This document shows, in pieces, positions 38,993 through 48,539 of a stretch of 56,265 bases of DNA. This DNA comes from Nanobdellota archaeon (lineage in GTDB: Archaea > Nanobdellota > Nanobdellia > Parvarchaeales > Parvarchaeaceae), in NCBI GenBank assembly GCA_021791655.1, contig JAJYWD010000004.1, forward strand, positions 1 to 56,265. The letters run 5' to 3'. Under the pieces are notes generated by a model. That model searched no databases and was not told where the DNA came from. It saw only the letters and a program-made list of their open reading frames with translations. The first letter of the stretch is position 1. Every line of letters begins with the position of its first letter. A program made the position numbers and the translations under genes.

Positions 38993-39245
38993 ATGATTAT
39001 AGACGGCTTTCTTCTTCTTGCGGTAATGTTGGCGGCCGCTGGTGTCCTTTTTGTGTCTGCTTAGTGATAGAACGGGTTTTAGTGGCCCTAAAAGCAAAGA
39101 CAGAGGGCATGGCGCGGCGCCGGTAGAGAGCGTGAGAGGACGATAATGTCCACAAGGACGTGGGGTTCGAGTATTATTATGCGCTTATTTTCGTTCTCAT
39201 AGAGGCTCTATTCATTCTGCTTTTGCCGTGGGCCCAAAAACCAGA
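38993..39245 (+). pseudogene. NuoA-like (complex I subunit A) pseudogene
   Basis: Three frames in succession: MIIDGFLLLAVMLAAAGVLFVSA* / RTGFSGPKSKDRGHGAAPVESVRGR* / KDVGFEYYYALIFVLIEALFILLLPWAQK, in NuoA order (TM1, loop, acidic TM2). Confidence 0.6.
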
Positions 39246-39388
39246 AAGCACTGGGGCTGCCCATCTTTATGTGGGTGGCCACTCGACGGCAATGCAAATG
39301 ACTACGCGGAAACGGTAATAACGGCGTTGCATCCAACGTGCAGTGGACGTCCCCTTAAGATTTTTAATCCTGAAGTCTTTACTAACTA

Positions 39389-39844
39389 ATGGCAAAGTCA
39401 CAATCCGCCCTGGAATATCTTGTAACGTACGGCTGGGCGATACTCCTGATAGTGGCAGCGATAGCGATACTTTATGCGCTGGGATTTTTCAATCCGTCAA
39501 GCTCCATCTACAAGACCACGGTGATATCCGGATTTTCCGGCGTAAAAGTAGCCTCCGCATTTGCGAATTCATCCATTTTCCAGTTCGATGTACTGAACGA
39601 GGCGGGTGTTTCGGTTTCTCTGATAAATTCTACTCTTACGATAGACAGGCAGAATTACACGTCAATAACGTGCACGGACATGTACATTTCAAACGGCCAG
39701 AACTCCCCATGCAGCCTGTCCATAGCTCTTGGGAACGGGACGGAGGTGAACGCAGCGCTGTACATTTTTTACCAGGTCCCGATAACGGATAACTCGTTCA
39801 GGACGCTGGAATCCGTTGGAAGGCTGACCGTTCCTGTCTCGTAA
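39389..39844 (+). CDS. Class III signal-peptide small pilin-like protein
   Basis: KSQSALEYLVTYGWAILLIVAAIAILYALGFFNPSSS. Confidence 0.8.
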   Translation: MAKSQSALEYLVTYGWAILLIVAAIAILYALGFFNPSSSIYKTTVISGFSGVKVASAFANSSIFQFDVLNEAGVSVSLINSTLTIDRQNYTSITCTDMYISNGQNSPCSLSIALGNGTEVNAALYIFYQVPITDNSFRTLESVGRLTVPVS

Positions 39845-39857
39845 TCTATACTTATTT

Positions 39858-40973
39858 ATGGTCAGGTCTGCGAAAAGTGTTATGGGGCAATCGATTCCTC
39901 GTGATAAAAAGTCCCAGTCAGCCTTGGAATACATGATGACCTATGGGTGGGCCATCATGATAATAGTCATAGTTGTAGCTGTCCTCTACAGCCTTGGGAT
40001 TTTCAACCCATCTTCGTCAGTCCCTAGCACGACGGTCGTAGGTTTCGGCGGGTTAAACGGCATTACGGGAGAGTGCCTGAGCAACTCCGGCCTGGTAATG
40101 CAGGTTGGCAACATAGAGACTTACAACATAAATATAACGGCCGTCAATTACACCATAAATACCGGCAGTTACAGCATATCTCCCAATAGCAAAACATCGG
40201 AGATAACTCCCGATGGCACTACCTTCCTGATTCTTCCGAGCGCGTGCCCCGCAGCCGGCGACCGCTTCAGCGTTTATGTGTCTATAACTTACATTGCCAT
40301 CGGCGAACCGCTGGCGACGCCAACCACGACTTCGGGCACCATAAGCGGCACGGCTATAAGTCAAAAATACGTCGGGAGTTTTGACGGGTCGACTTCTTAC
40401 ATACAAATAAACAATATCAATCTCGGAAACACAATAACAGTAAGCTTTTGGGCGAAGGGTTCGAATTATGACGGTAGAATACCGTTCTCTGTCGACAGCA
40501 ACTTATACGGGACTTTGGGACCGGATGTATATTTTGCATGCGGCATGATAAACTGGAATAAAGGAAATGGCTGTGTTAACAATTTCTCAAGCAGTTCTTA
40601 TCCCAATTCAAACTGGCATAACTTTGTTGTAGTAGACTCGTATTCTGGGAGTTCTGCTAAGTTATACGTTGATGGTAAGTATGTCGGGTCTGCCGCTTCT
40701 TACTTAGACCCAACTTCGACCAATCGCTTTATAAGAATAGGTGCATACGCTGCCGGCGGTTATTATTTTCCGGGTGACATGGCGGGAGTAACCGTTTACT
40801 CTGTCGCATTGTCAAGTTCGCAGATTTCTACTGTATATAGCGGAGGGTTCGGCGGAGCACCGGTGTTGGATGCGGGTCTCGTGGGTTGGTGGCCGTTGAA
40901 TGATAACGCTCTTGATTACAGCGGGATCGGTAACACGGGCGTGGCCACGGACGTAAGCTGGGTCGCCACGTAA
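39858..40973 (+). CDS. Class III signal-peptide LamG surface protein
   Basis: KSQSALEYMMTYGWAIMIIVIVVAVLYSLGIFNPSSS; LamG-like YVGSFDGSTSYIQINNINLGNTITVSFWAKG...WHNFVVVDSYSGSSAKLYVDGKYVG. Confidence 0.85.
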   Translation: MVRSAKSVMGQSIPRDKKSQSALEYMMTYGWAIMIIVIVVAVLYSLGIFNPSSSVPSTTVVGFGGLNGITGECLSNSGLVMQVGNIETYNINITAVNYTINTGSYSISPNSKTSEITPDGTTFLILPSACPAAGDRFSVYVSITYIAIGEPLATPTTTSGTISGTAISQKYVGSFDGSTSYIQINNINLGNTITVSFWAKGSNYDGRIPFSVDSNLYGTLGPDVYFACGMINWNKGNGCVNNFSSSSYPNSNWHNFVVVDSYSGSSAKLYVDGKYVGSAASYLDPTSTNRFIRIGAYAAGGYYFPGDMAGVTVYSVALSSSQISTVYSGGFGGAPVLDAGLVGWWPLNDNALDYSGIGNTGVATDVSWVAT

Positions 40974-41132
40974 ATAAATATCTAGACCCGTATTAGGCGC
41001 CACTTACCCAGCGAAATATCATAACTGGTTTATTAAAAATTTTCACCTGCGCTTCAAGTAGCGAAAAATACTAAATTCCAAAGTAAAGATTTAAATAAGC
41101 CGATTATTCATAGAACCTTTATCGATGTTTTT

Positions 41133-43331
41133 ATGGGACAAGAACTTGCCGGCGGTAGGATCACCCTTGACCAATTTCTGGAGAACGATGAGTGGTGGGA
41201 GCACAACTTCAAGGACACGTCCCAATTGCCCCTTGCATTCCTGCGTAGCCAGTCAGATCGGGCTGCAGACGTACTATTCGAATATGACCCTTACAATAAG
41301 GTGGTGGGGCACGAAAAAGAGAAGGCGGCATCTAGAGCGGCGATTAACGGCGTAATAAAAACATACCAATACATAAGAAAGCGCTGGAAGGAACTGAGCG
41401 ATGCCGGCTTTAAGGAGAACGATCCTCCGGGAAATTGTATAATAGACATCATTCGCGAAGAGGTGCCGCCCATGCCGATGTTCATAAGGATAGGCGATTA
41501 CGGCAGCAGTAAGTCCCTGCAGCAAAAGTGCGAGGAAGAGTTTCTTTTTTCTGAGAGGAAAAAATACGGATTGACTGGATATGACTATATAACGAGGCCG
41601 GACAAGGAGTCCCCGTTAAAGTTCGTGCTTGAACAGAAATCTGCCCCTCTCGGTCAGGAGGAAGTCGCTAAACATTTCGAAAAGAAAGCTAGGCGCTCTG
41701 CTATAAAGAAAGGACTGAAGCTTGCTACCATACTCGGTGCGGCCGGAGCGATGACAGCAGCGTTCGTAGATTTCATAGTTCAGTGGTGGAGCATAGCGCA
41801 GTTTTTCGGTTATGACGCCCTGGAATGGGTGGTGGGTAACCTGATGGGCGAATTACCGTACGTTGAGAGCACGGTAGTGATAGCCGGCATTCCTGCCGGT
41901 TTGGCGCTTGCTAACAGTTTCCTGCACAAGAACGAAAGCAAGGACCCGAGCTTATTGTCTACCGGTAACGAGATGACCACGCCGTACGTCGGTCACGAGA
42001 CGGTCGGCAACCTGAGGGGGGAATACATGTACAATCTAGACGTCTCGCCACAGTTCAAGTTGAAGTTGGGCGATATACTAAAAGCTAATGAAAAGATCTT
42101 CGTGATAGAAAACTTGCACTCTCTTCCTGGCGACGTGCAAAAGAATCTCTCTCAGATAATAGAAGAGAAAACTCTGGACGTGGCCGATTTGCCGAGGGAG
42201 TACAGAAAATTCGTATACACGCTAATATCAGCCAGCATAAACACGGAGAAGTTGCCCCTGATAATAGAATCACTGCAGAACAGGATAAATTACGCGGACA
42301 TCCAGCACGTTATGAACGACATAACTAGGGACGAAGAAGTGGTTTATGAACTGCCGGATACCAAGACATCTATAGCGATAGATACTGGCGGAGGGACCAA
42401 GAGAAACCTCAAGAATGAGAGGCATCTGGCGTTGCTGTTGGCCGATATAGTTGATCGCGTCGGTGGAAGACCGTGGAGCAAGGACGCATATGGGGAATTC
42501 GTTGATTACTGTTCAAGGCTTGCCGATAGCTCTAATGAGTTGCACATAAGCAGGCGCGTAATACGACTGCCAAAGAAAGCTGAAGAGTTTGCGGAGATGG
42601 AGCACAGCCCTTACGTTAAGCCGCAACACGTACTAATGGCGGAGAAGGAATCCAAATCGATTACTCAGTTGGTAATGAGCAAGAAGCTACAGGATTATAC
42701 TATCGAACAGAACGTCTCTCTTAGTGGCGATGCAAAGATCGGTAGGGTCAACGTGCTTTTGAGTTATCACGACGATTTGCTTAAGGGTATGGAGCAGGGC
42801 ACGCCTAAAGAAATCTATGACTACATACAGACGGAAGACTATGTGGGATATGTGGTGCCAATAAATGCATTAGCAAAGCGTGTCAGAGGAAAAGGATCCA
42901 AGCTTGAGATAATAACTAAAGACAAGACGATTGACAGAGAGAACCTTAAGAACTCTCTAAGAGCCTTATTCCTGAGAGAGAATGTCGATCTTGACAAATA
43001 CCAGATATTCGTTTCTGTCCCCTCACTGAAAGACGACGAAGCGATTCTTGGCGGCGCTTACTCCGCGGTTCGTTCCGCCGTAAGTGGCAAGCCGATCAGG
43101 CAGGACGTTTGTCTGGCCGTAAAGCTTTCAGAGACCGGCGATATAACGTCTTTGCCGAGACTGAACTCTCGACTGTTTTATTTGTCGGGAGCGCCGAAAG
43201 TGATAGTATCAACTCACGATATGAAAAGCAAGGTTGAAGATCCAAGCGGGAGATCTTTGTACAAAGACATAAGTTTCAAACCTACCCAGTCACTCAAGGA
43301 ACTTAACGAATACATTGAGGGAACCATATGA
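41133..43331 (+). CDS. Divergent LonB-like AAA+ membrane protein with substituted protease catalytic residues (pseudo-LonB)
   Basis: LonB order: degraded Walker A GDYGSSKS, TM insertion, TPYVGHETVGNLRGEYMYNLD, degraded Walker B KIFVIENLHSLPGDVQKNLSQIIEEK, protease-domain KDDEAILGGAYSAVRSAVSGKPIRQDVCLAVKLSETGDI. Confidence 0.7.
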   Translation: MGQELAGGRITLDQFLENDEWWEHNFKDTSQLPLAFLRSQSDRAADVLFEYDPYNKVVGHEKEKAASRAAINGVIKTYQYIRKRWKELSDAGFKENDPPGNCIIDIIREEVPPMPMFIRIGDYGSSKSLQQKCEEEFLFSERKKYGLTGYDYITRPDKESPLKFVLEQKSAPLGQEEVAKHFEKKARRSAIKKGLKLATILGAAGAMTAAFVDFIVQWWSIAQFFGYDALEWVVGNLMGELPYVESTVVIAGIPAGLALANSFLHKNESKDPSLLSTGNEMTTPYVGHETVGNLRGEYMYNLDVSPQFKLKLGDILKANEKIFVIENLHSLPGDVQKNLSQIIEEKTLDVADLPREYRKFVYTLISASINTEKLPLIIESLQNRINYADIQHVMNDITRDEEVVYELPDTKTSIAIDTGGGTKRNLKNERHLALLLADIVDRVGGRPWSKDAYGEFVDYCSRLADSSNELHISRRVIRLPKKAEEFAEMEHSPYVKPQHVLMAEKESKSITQLVMSKKLQDYTIEQNVSLSGDAKIGRVNVLLSYHDDLLKGMEQGTPKEIYDYIQTEDYVGYVVPINALAKRVRGKGSKLEIITKDKTIDRENLKNSLRALFLRENVDLDKYQIFVSVPSLKDDEAILGGAYSAVRSAVSGKPIRQDVCLAVKLSETGDITSLPRLNSRLFYLSGAPKVIVSTHDMKSKVEDPSGRSLYKDISFKPTQSLKELNEYIEGTI

Positions 43332-45238
43332 CAGACGACCAGAATCAGTCTGACGCCGAAACGGCTTACAAAAGCGCGGGAAAGGGTTTAGACCTGGGCG
43401 GTCTGCTATACCTTGAGTTGGACTCTAAACGACTAAGTCGCGCCCTTCGCTCTATTTATAGGGACGGGGAGAGACTTGGGAATCTGGCGGGATTTGCAGT
43501 AAACGCACCCTTGCCCGGCGCCGCATCAATAATAAATCACGCGTTGCCGGAGAAAATCATCGGCGGCAGCAGCTGGGTGTGGAATTCATCAATATTCAAC
43601 AACAGCGGTCTGGAAGCCGAATTGCACGAATATTCCCACGCACTCACGAATAACATACTTTTTGATCCCACCCTCCATCAGAATGTCCAGGTGTACGTAA
43701 ATAATGTACTTAGTAATACCACTGTCCCGATAGGCAGCGTGCCTTATTCTCAGCTAGGTCTACCCCCGGCAGTCTGGAGCGTGACTAACAGCATGTGGGA
43801 AAATTTCGCGAGCGAATTTCACAGCTCTGGATTATTCAAGGCGTTGTTGGACCTTCTAGATGGTAAAGACACGCAGGTCCTTCCAGGTTCTACCAATGCG
43901 ATAGGCGAGTTCCAGTTCTTCAGCCCAGATAAGCTTGTGTGCAACGGCATGATTGTACCGGTACAACAGGGCCAGCAAATAGTGCCACAACCGATAATAG
44001 ACCCAAGCTCTTGCGTGCTTCATACGCAGACCCACGCGCTCGGCTCCGTACTTGGGGAATTCAATGACAATATGCTGGTCTTCGCAGGCGGGACCATGGG
44101 AGAAATGATATTCCTTGGCCTTACTCCCTATCTTATCGGTAGGATGGTGAAAAAGAAGTCGCCTTTCGCCGGAGGCTTCGCACAGATGTTCTCGTTCGGA
44201 TCTTACATGAACGCGGTTTTCTATCCTGTCAACAGTGCTATAGACTGGACCAGAGGAAATACTTCGTACGGTGGCGACTGGCAGGCGATAATGCAGTATA
44301 CTGGTGTAAACCCGTGGCTGCTTGCGGGCACTGTTGCCGCAATTTATCCGACTGCGGTATTGGGATTATACCTCAGGGATAAGCGCAACAGGGAAGCGGA
44401 AGCCAGGAAGGGGGCGCTGGAACGACTGCTGTCTACTGATATGGTGGCAGTAGAAAAAGTGGACAAGCTCATAGCCAATTATGGCTCAGAAATACCGCGA
44501 AAAGCAATAAATCTCCCGAAAATAGGCAGACTAGAAATGAGCGAGCTACCTTTGGTAGACAAAGTGCTCAAGTTGCGTAGTAGCAAGAAAAAAGACAGCT
44601 TGTCGCGTTACAAAATATCCGGATACGGCAGCCTCGAGGAGAGCAAGTCTGCCCTGATGGAACAACTGGAAGCCGCCGAGACCGTAGTGCAGAAGATAAA
44701 GATAAAGAGAGAAATCAGAAAACTCAAGAAGGTAAGAAAGTCAGTACTTGACCACGTTTTAATGGATGAAGACTTGGGCGCAGCAGCTGACAGAGAGGCT
44801 AAAGTCTATGGCGTGTTATCAGACGGATACTTGGATTTCAAATACGACCCGGATGGATTCTCTAGAAATTTGGAGGACAAGCTAAATGCCCAAAAAGTCA
44901 ACATGCTGTCAAAACTTGTTTCGTACGTTACAAAAGGCAGGATCGGCGCGGAAAGAGAGCAGCCAGAACCGTTCACAGTGGATCAGGAAGGTTTGAGAGA
45001 TAGACTATCTGAATATTACGAAAATCCAAATCAACCGGGCCTTTCCGTGATTTATGGTGGGGGCGCAAAGAGGGCTCTTGCCGGCCCGGAACTAGACAGG
45101 CCAGAAAAGCTGCGCAGACTTAGCACTCTTCAGAGCCTGCTTTTGTGCGTTACTGACAATGCCGAGGCCGCTTCGCTGAAAAAAGAAGTAAATTCCTTAA
45201 GAAAGGATTTGGGCTTAGAAAACATATCCTTGTCTTAG
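43328..45238 (+). CDS. Membrane protein with HExxH motif (putative zinc metalloprotease), overlaps pseudo-LonB
   Basis: AELHEYSHALTNNI (HExxH); several TM segments; long charged C-terminal region; ATGA overlap at 43328-43331. Confidence 0.55.
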   Translation: MTDDQNQSDAETAYKSAGKGLDLGGLLYLELDSKRLSRALRSIYRDGERLGNLAGFAVNAPLPGAASIINHALPEKIIGGSSWVWNSSIFNNSGLEAELHEYSHALTNNILFDPTLHQNVQVYVNNVLSNTTVPIGSVPYSQLGLPPAVWSVTNSMWENFASEFHSSGLFKALLDLLDGKDTQVLPGSTNAIGEFQFFSPDKLVCNGMIVPVQQGQQIVPQPIIDPSSCVLHTQTHALGSVLGEFNDNMLVFAGGTMGEMIFLGLTPYLIGRMVKKKSPFAGGFAQMFSFGSYMNAVFYPVNSAIDWTRGNTSYGGDWQAIMQYTGVNPWLLAGTVAAIYPTAVLGLYLRDKRNREAEARKGALERLLSTDMVAVEKVDKLIANYGSEIPRKAINLPKIGRLEMSELPLVDKVLKLRSSKKKDSLSRYKISGYGSLEESKSALMEQLEAAETVVQKIKIKREIRKLKKVRKSVLDHVLMDEDLGAAADREAKVYGVLSDGYLDFKYDPDGFSRNLEDKLNAQKVNMLSKLVSYVTKGRIGAEREQPEPFTVDQEGLRDRLSEYYENPNQPGLSVIYGGGAKRALAGPELDRPEKLRRLSTLQSLLLCVTDNAEAASLKKEVNSLRKDLGLENISLS

Positions 45239-45274
45239 ATTACAGGCGCAATTCCGTTTCTCTCAGAAAGAAAA

Positions 45275-45346
45275 TGGACCCGGAGGGATTTGCACCCTCA
45301 CCGTCACGAGCTTCAGTCGTGTGCCCTCCTGTTGGGCGACGGGTCC
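45275..45346 (-). tRNA. tRNA-Phe(GAA), with G at position 55
   Basis: GGACCCG/CGGGTCC acceptor; D-stem GCCC/GGGC; anticodon arm CACGA-CTGAAGC-TCGTG; T-arm GAGGG-TGCAAAT-CCCTC. Confidence 0.9.
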
Positions 45347-45387
45347 GCAGATTAATCTATAACTATCAAGCCATTTATTAATATTCC

Positions 45388-46428
45388 TTACTTAGTCGCC
45401 AGAACTATCCTGCAGAACTGGTTGTTTATGGACGAACAGTCGCTCTCTGTAAATGTAAGGTAAACGTTCAGGAGCCTGAACGATATGCCGCTCAGCAAGC
45501 CCAAGAGCAGCGAACATCTTTTTTCCTCCAAATCATCAGCATAAAGAGCATTAAAACTGTCATAAATGTCCAGCTCTTTTAGTGTCCCGTCCTCGTTTTT
45601 GGTAGAATTTATTTTCCCTGCTCCTATCATAGGTGACAGTGCCTCGAAATCGGATAGGCCGTATTTTTCATTCAGCGCGTTCATGTCGTACATGGCGTAG
45701 TGCTTTGCTATCTGGAACCCCGTCTCCCTCTCTATCCCGTAAACGCCCGGCCCTATCAGCCGTCTAAGCTTGCTGAAAAGATATGGAAACAGAACAGCCG
45801 GTATTATCTCGGAGTCCAGTCCATTTAGTTTCACTATGCTGCCTATCCTTGTCAGCTCTATGTTTTCCGTATTTTCTTGCTTGGTGTATGCGCTCTCCGA
45901 CTCGATGTATGTGAACTGTTGCTTTTCCTCCAGTATCTTTACCGAGAACTGATCAATGTCAGAATTGCCTACGCTCTTGCACCTCACTTCGTCCGCCTTC
46001 GCGTCCCTTTTGTACGCCATCCTATACATCGCTTCCAGAAGGCCGTCTGCCTGAAAGCAGGAATTTACCGATTTAAGTTCGTTCAGGCCGGAATTGAATC
46101 CATTTTCAAGGTTGACTAACTGCGATGCTGTGTCTTTCGATACTATTCGGATCCTTCCAAGGCCCATATCGTTTATAAGGTATGATATCTCCTCGAATAC
46201 TCTGTCCTCGCCGCCCTGCCTTAGGCTCTTGTTTTTCTTCAAATCGCTGAAAAAAGAGTAAAACGCCGTCGCTATTGCCTCCTCAAGTATGGTTTTCGTG
46301 GCGAGACCGAGTATCTTGCTTATACTGTTTTGTATGATTTCCAGGCTGCCCCTTTTCAATATCAGCACGCGCAGACCGTTCAAAAGGTAAATACCCTGCG
46401 TGTTGTCATATGACAAGCGTGTGTCCAT
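45388..46428 (-). CDS. Hypothetical protein with two V4R-like halves
   Basis: First half ...CFQADGLLEAMYRMAYKRDAKADEVRCKSVGNSDIDQFSVKI. Second half ...CSLLLGLLSGISFRLLNVYLTFTESDCSSINNQFCRIVL. Confidence 0.5.
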   Translation of the reverse strand: MDTRLSYDNTQGIYLLNGLRVLILKRGSLEIIQNSISKILGLATKTILEEAIATAFYSFFSDLKKNKSLRQGGEDRVFEEISYLINDMGLGRIRIVSKDTASQLVNLENGFNSGLNELKSVNSCFQADGLLEAMYRMAYKRDAKADEVRCKSVGNSDIDQFSVKILEEKQQFTYIESESAYTKQENTENIELTRIGSIVKLNGLDSEIIPAVLFPYLFSKLRRLIGPGVYGIERETGFQIAKHYAMYDMNALNEKYGLSDFEALSPMIGAGKINSTKNEDGTLKELDIYDSFNALYADDLEEKRCSLLLGLLSGISFRLLNVYLTFTESDCSSINNQFCRIVLATK

Positions 46429-46578
46429 CTATTAGGATTCAAGTGCAGATTTATTAATCTTCTTGGCTAGCGTCCTTCCATGGCGCTCAAGATGTTGTTA
46501 ATATCCGCAGTTTATTGTAGTTTACTTTTAAATATGAGGGATGCTAAAATTAGGTAAAGCCCGTGGAGAATAATTTGT

Positions 46579-47448
46579 ATGTCCAATGAAGTAAAAGACG
46601 GTACTAACCCGCATTTCAAGATAAGGCTGGTAAATATAGTATACATTGCTATCGCGATAGTCGTTGTAATCGGCGTAGTTGTGTATGTCCTTTCCACGGC
46701 ATCGGGAGGCACTGTCTCCGTAGGAAATGGTTGGACGTACATAAAGGGCGAATCCGTCCTCTCTTCGGACGGAAAGGTCGATTTCTATTCTATGGGCCTG
46801 CAATACTGCGAATACTGCGCGGTTGAGAACTACGCCATCTTCGAGGCCCTAAGCAACTTCGGGGACTGGACGTATTACGGAAAGCCAATAAACCTCTCAT
46901 CTATAGACCCGCTTAACGCTTCGTCCCAGCCGCATGACAACGCAATTCTGTATCAGGCTGAAGAAGGGGACTGGACGCTTTACCTTCTGAACCCGCACCT
47001 TTCATACTATTCCCAGTACGTAAATTTCACACTGACCGAATTGAGCTATAACAACGGCTCAAACTTTATGAGTCCTACAATGGGTGAGGCGCCCTACGTC
47101 TCTAAGTATAATCCGGATATAGCTAGCCCATTCTCGGTGGTCGGTGGCAATTTCTTTGAAATCGGTGCCGTAGACAGCCTTGTGTCGAGCGGCGTCCCGA
47201 TACTTTTCAATGAGTCTGATGTTACGGGCTATAGGTATGGTGCCCCGATATTCGGCGGGTATCCCCCAGCGTACATATTCTCGCAGCTCAAGCAACCCTC
47301 CTCGGTAATAGCAAATGGCATAAACACGGAAGCCGCTTATATCTCTGCGGTCCTTTGTTATGATCTCGCGTTATCTGGTAAATCCACGATGCCGCCCGTG
47401 TGTTCGTCGTCTGATGTGCAGGGTTTGGGTATAAGCAGTAAAGTATAA
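46579..47448 (+). CDS. DUF929-like membrane-anchored thioredoxin-fold protein
   Basis: N-terminal TM; DFYSMGLQYCEYCAVENYAIFEALSNFGDW (CxxC). Confidence 0.75.
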   Translation: MSNEVKDGTNPHFKIRLVNIVYIAIAIVVVIGVVVYVLSTASGGTVSVGNGWTYIKGESVLSSDGKVDFYSMGLQYCEYCAVENYAIFEALSNFGDWTYYGKPINLSSIDPLNASSQPHDNAILYQAEEGDWTLYLLNPHLSYYSQYVNFTLTELSYNNGSNFMSPTMGEAPYVSKYNPDIASPFSVVGGNFFEIGAVDSLVSSGVPILFNESDVTGYRYGAPIFGGYPPAYIFSQLKQPSSVIANGINTEAAYISAVLCYDLALSGKSTMPPVCSSSDVQGLGISSKV

Positions 47449-47544
47449 CGCTTTAAGCACCGCCTAAAATGAAAGTATTTAAATCAGTTTATTTCATGGT
47501 ATAACATTAAACTAGAGTTTGCGCTAAATAACAAGCAAATAACC

Positions 47545-47946
47545 ATGTCCGATTTAGAGAAAGCGACTGATAACGTTTCGAGAGATCTTTTCAACGCAGA
47601 GACAAAACACATTTATCTTCATACGAGCGCGCGTAGCTTCGATACGCTAGGGACAGTGTTTGCGCAGTTAGTCGGAGAAGAAATTAAGATTTGCGGCAGA
47701 TATAGCACTATTGCTTCTGTTGAAGCCACGACTAGTGTATGCCAAGAGGTACCAGTTAGTTACTACGACAAACATAAAACTACCGAAGATGCGTGGAAAG
47801 GATTTGAAGCTAGCAAGAAAGATACCTCTATCCGCAGTCTCGAATTGAATCTACCATTTTATAACCGTAATAAGTGGCATGCAATCATCAGAGCATTTGC
47901 CAAAGAATTCGGCGTTACCATAAGCGTGTACTGCCCGCCGTTCTAA
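47545..47946 (+). CDS. Hypothetical protein
   Basis: 133 aa ORF. Confidence 0.5.
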   Translation: MSDLEKATDNVSRDLFNAETKHIYLHTSARSFDTLGTVFAQLVGEEIKICGRYSTIASVEATTSVCQEVPVSYYDKHKTTEDAWKGFEASKKDTSIRSLELNLPFYNRNKWHAIIRAFAKEFGVTISVYCPPF

Positions 47947-48065
47947 TAGCGCTGTACACCAAGTTAAGTTTCAACCGAACCAATGTATCGCAGTCTTATC
48001 CAATTTTTGTACAAGAAACGGCTTTCCTAAAGCTTAAATATTATTACTATCCTATAGAGGTGAAT

Positions 48066-48539
48066 ATGACAAGATTAGATTTGCTTCTGGATAAACTGGT
48101 GCCACGAAGGAAGTCAAAGGTGGAAGACAGAGAGACCTTCAAAATAAGTCTCGATAATTTTGATGTTGGTGTGGTAGATATACTAAATCTCAAGGGCAAA
48201 GGGTATGCTGTGAGGTTTACGGACCTTGGGCACCCAAAAGACAATATAAACGTGTGCTACAAGAAAGGCGAGCCAAAGGAAGCGTGCGGTTATTGGAGCT
48301 TTGAGAGCACGCTGTCGGACGCCTTATTGACCGCGGAAGCAAAGTGGAAAGAATACTTTGCGCCATCCGATGTAAATCCGTTCACAGACATAACCGAGGA
48401 CGAGGTAATCCGAAAGCACATAGACCGGATCACATTCTCCAGCAAAAAGGCATACCTTGATGTCGCACACGATAACACCAAATCTATGGACGTGTACTTA
48501 AGTAGCGTGGAAGAGCGGGTCTTAAAAGCGCAAGGGTGA
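48066..48539 (+). CDS. Hypothetical protein
   Basis: MTRLDLLLDKLVPRRKSKVEDRETFKISLDNFDVGVVDILNL...; ATG at 48066 preferred over ORF-track start 47874. Confidence 0.55.
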   Translation: MTRLDLLLDKLVPRRKSKVEDRETFKISLDNFDVGVVDILNLKGKGYAVRFTDLGHPKDNINVCYKKGEPKEACGYWSFESTLSDALLTAEAKWKEYFAPSDVNPFTDITEDEVIRKHIDRITFSSKKAYLDVAHDNTKSMDVYLSSVEERVLKAQG

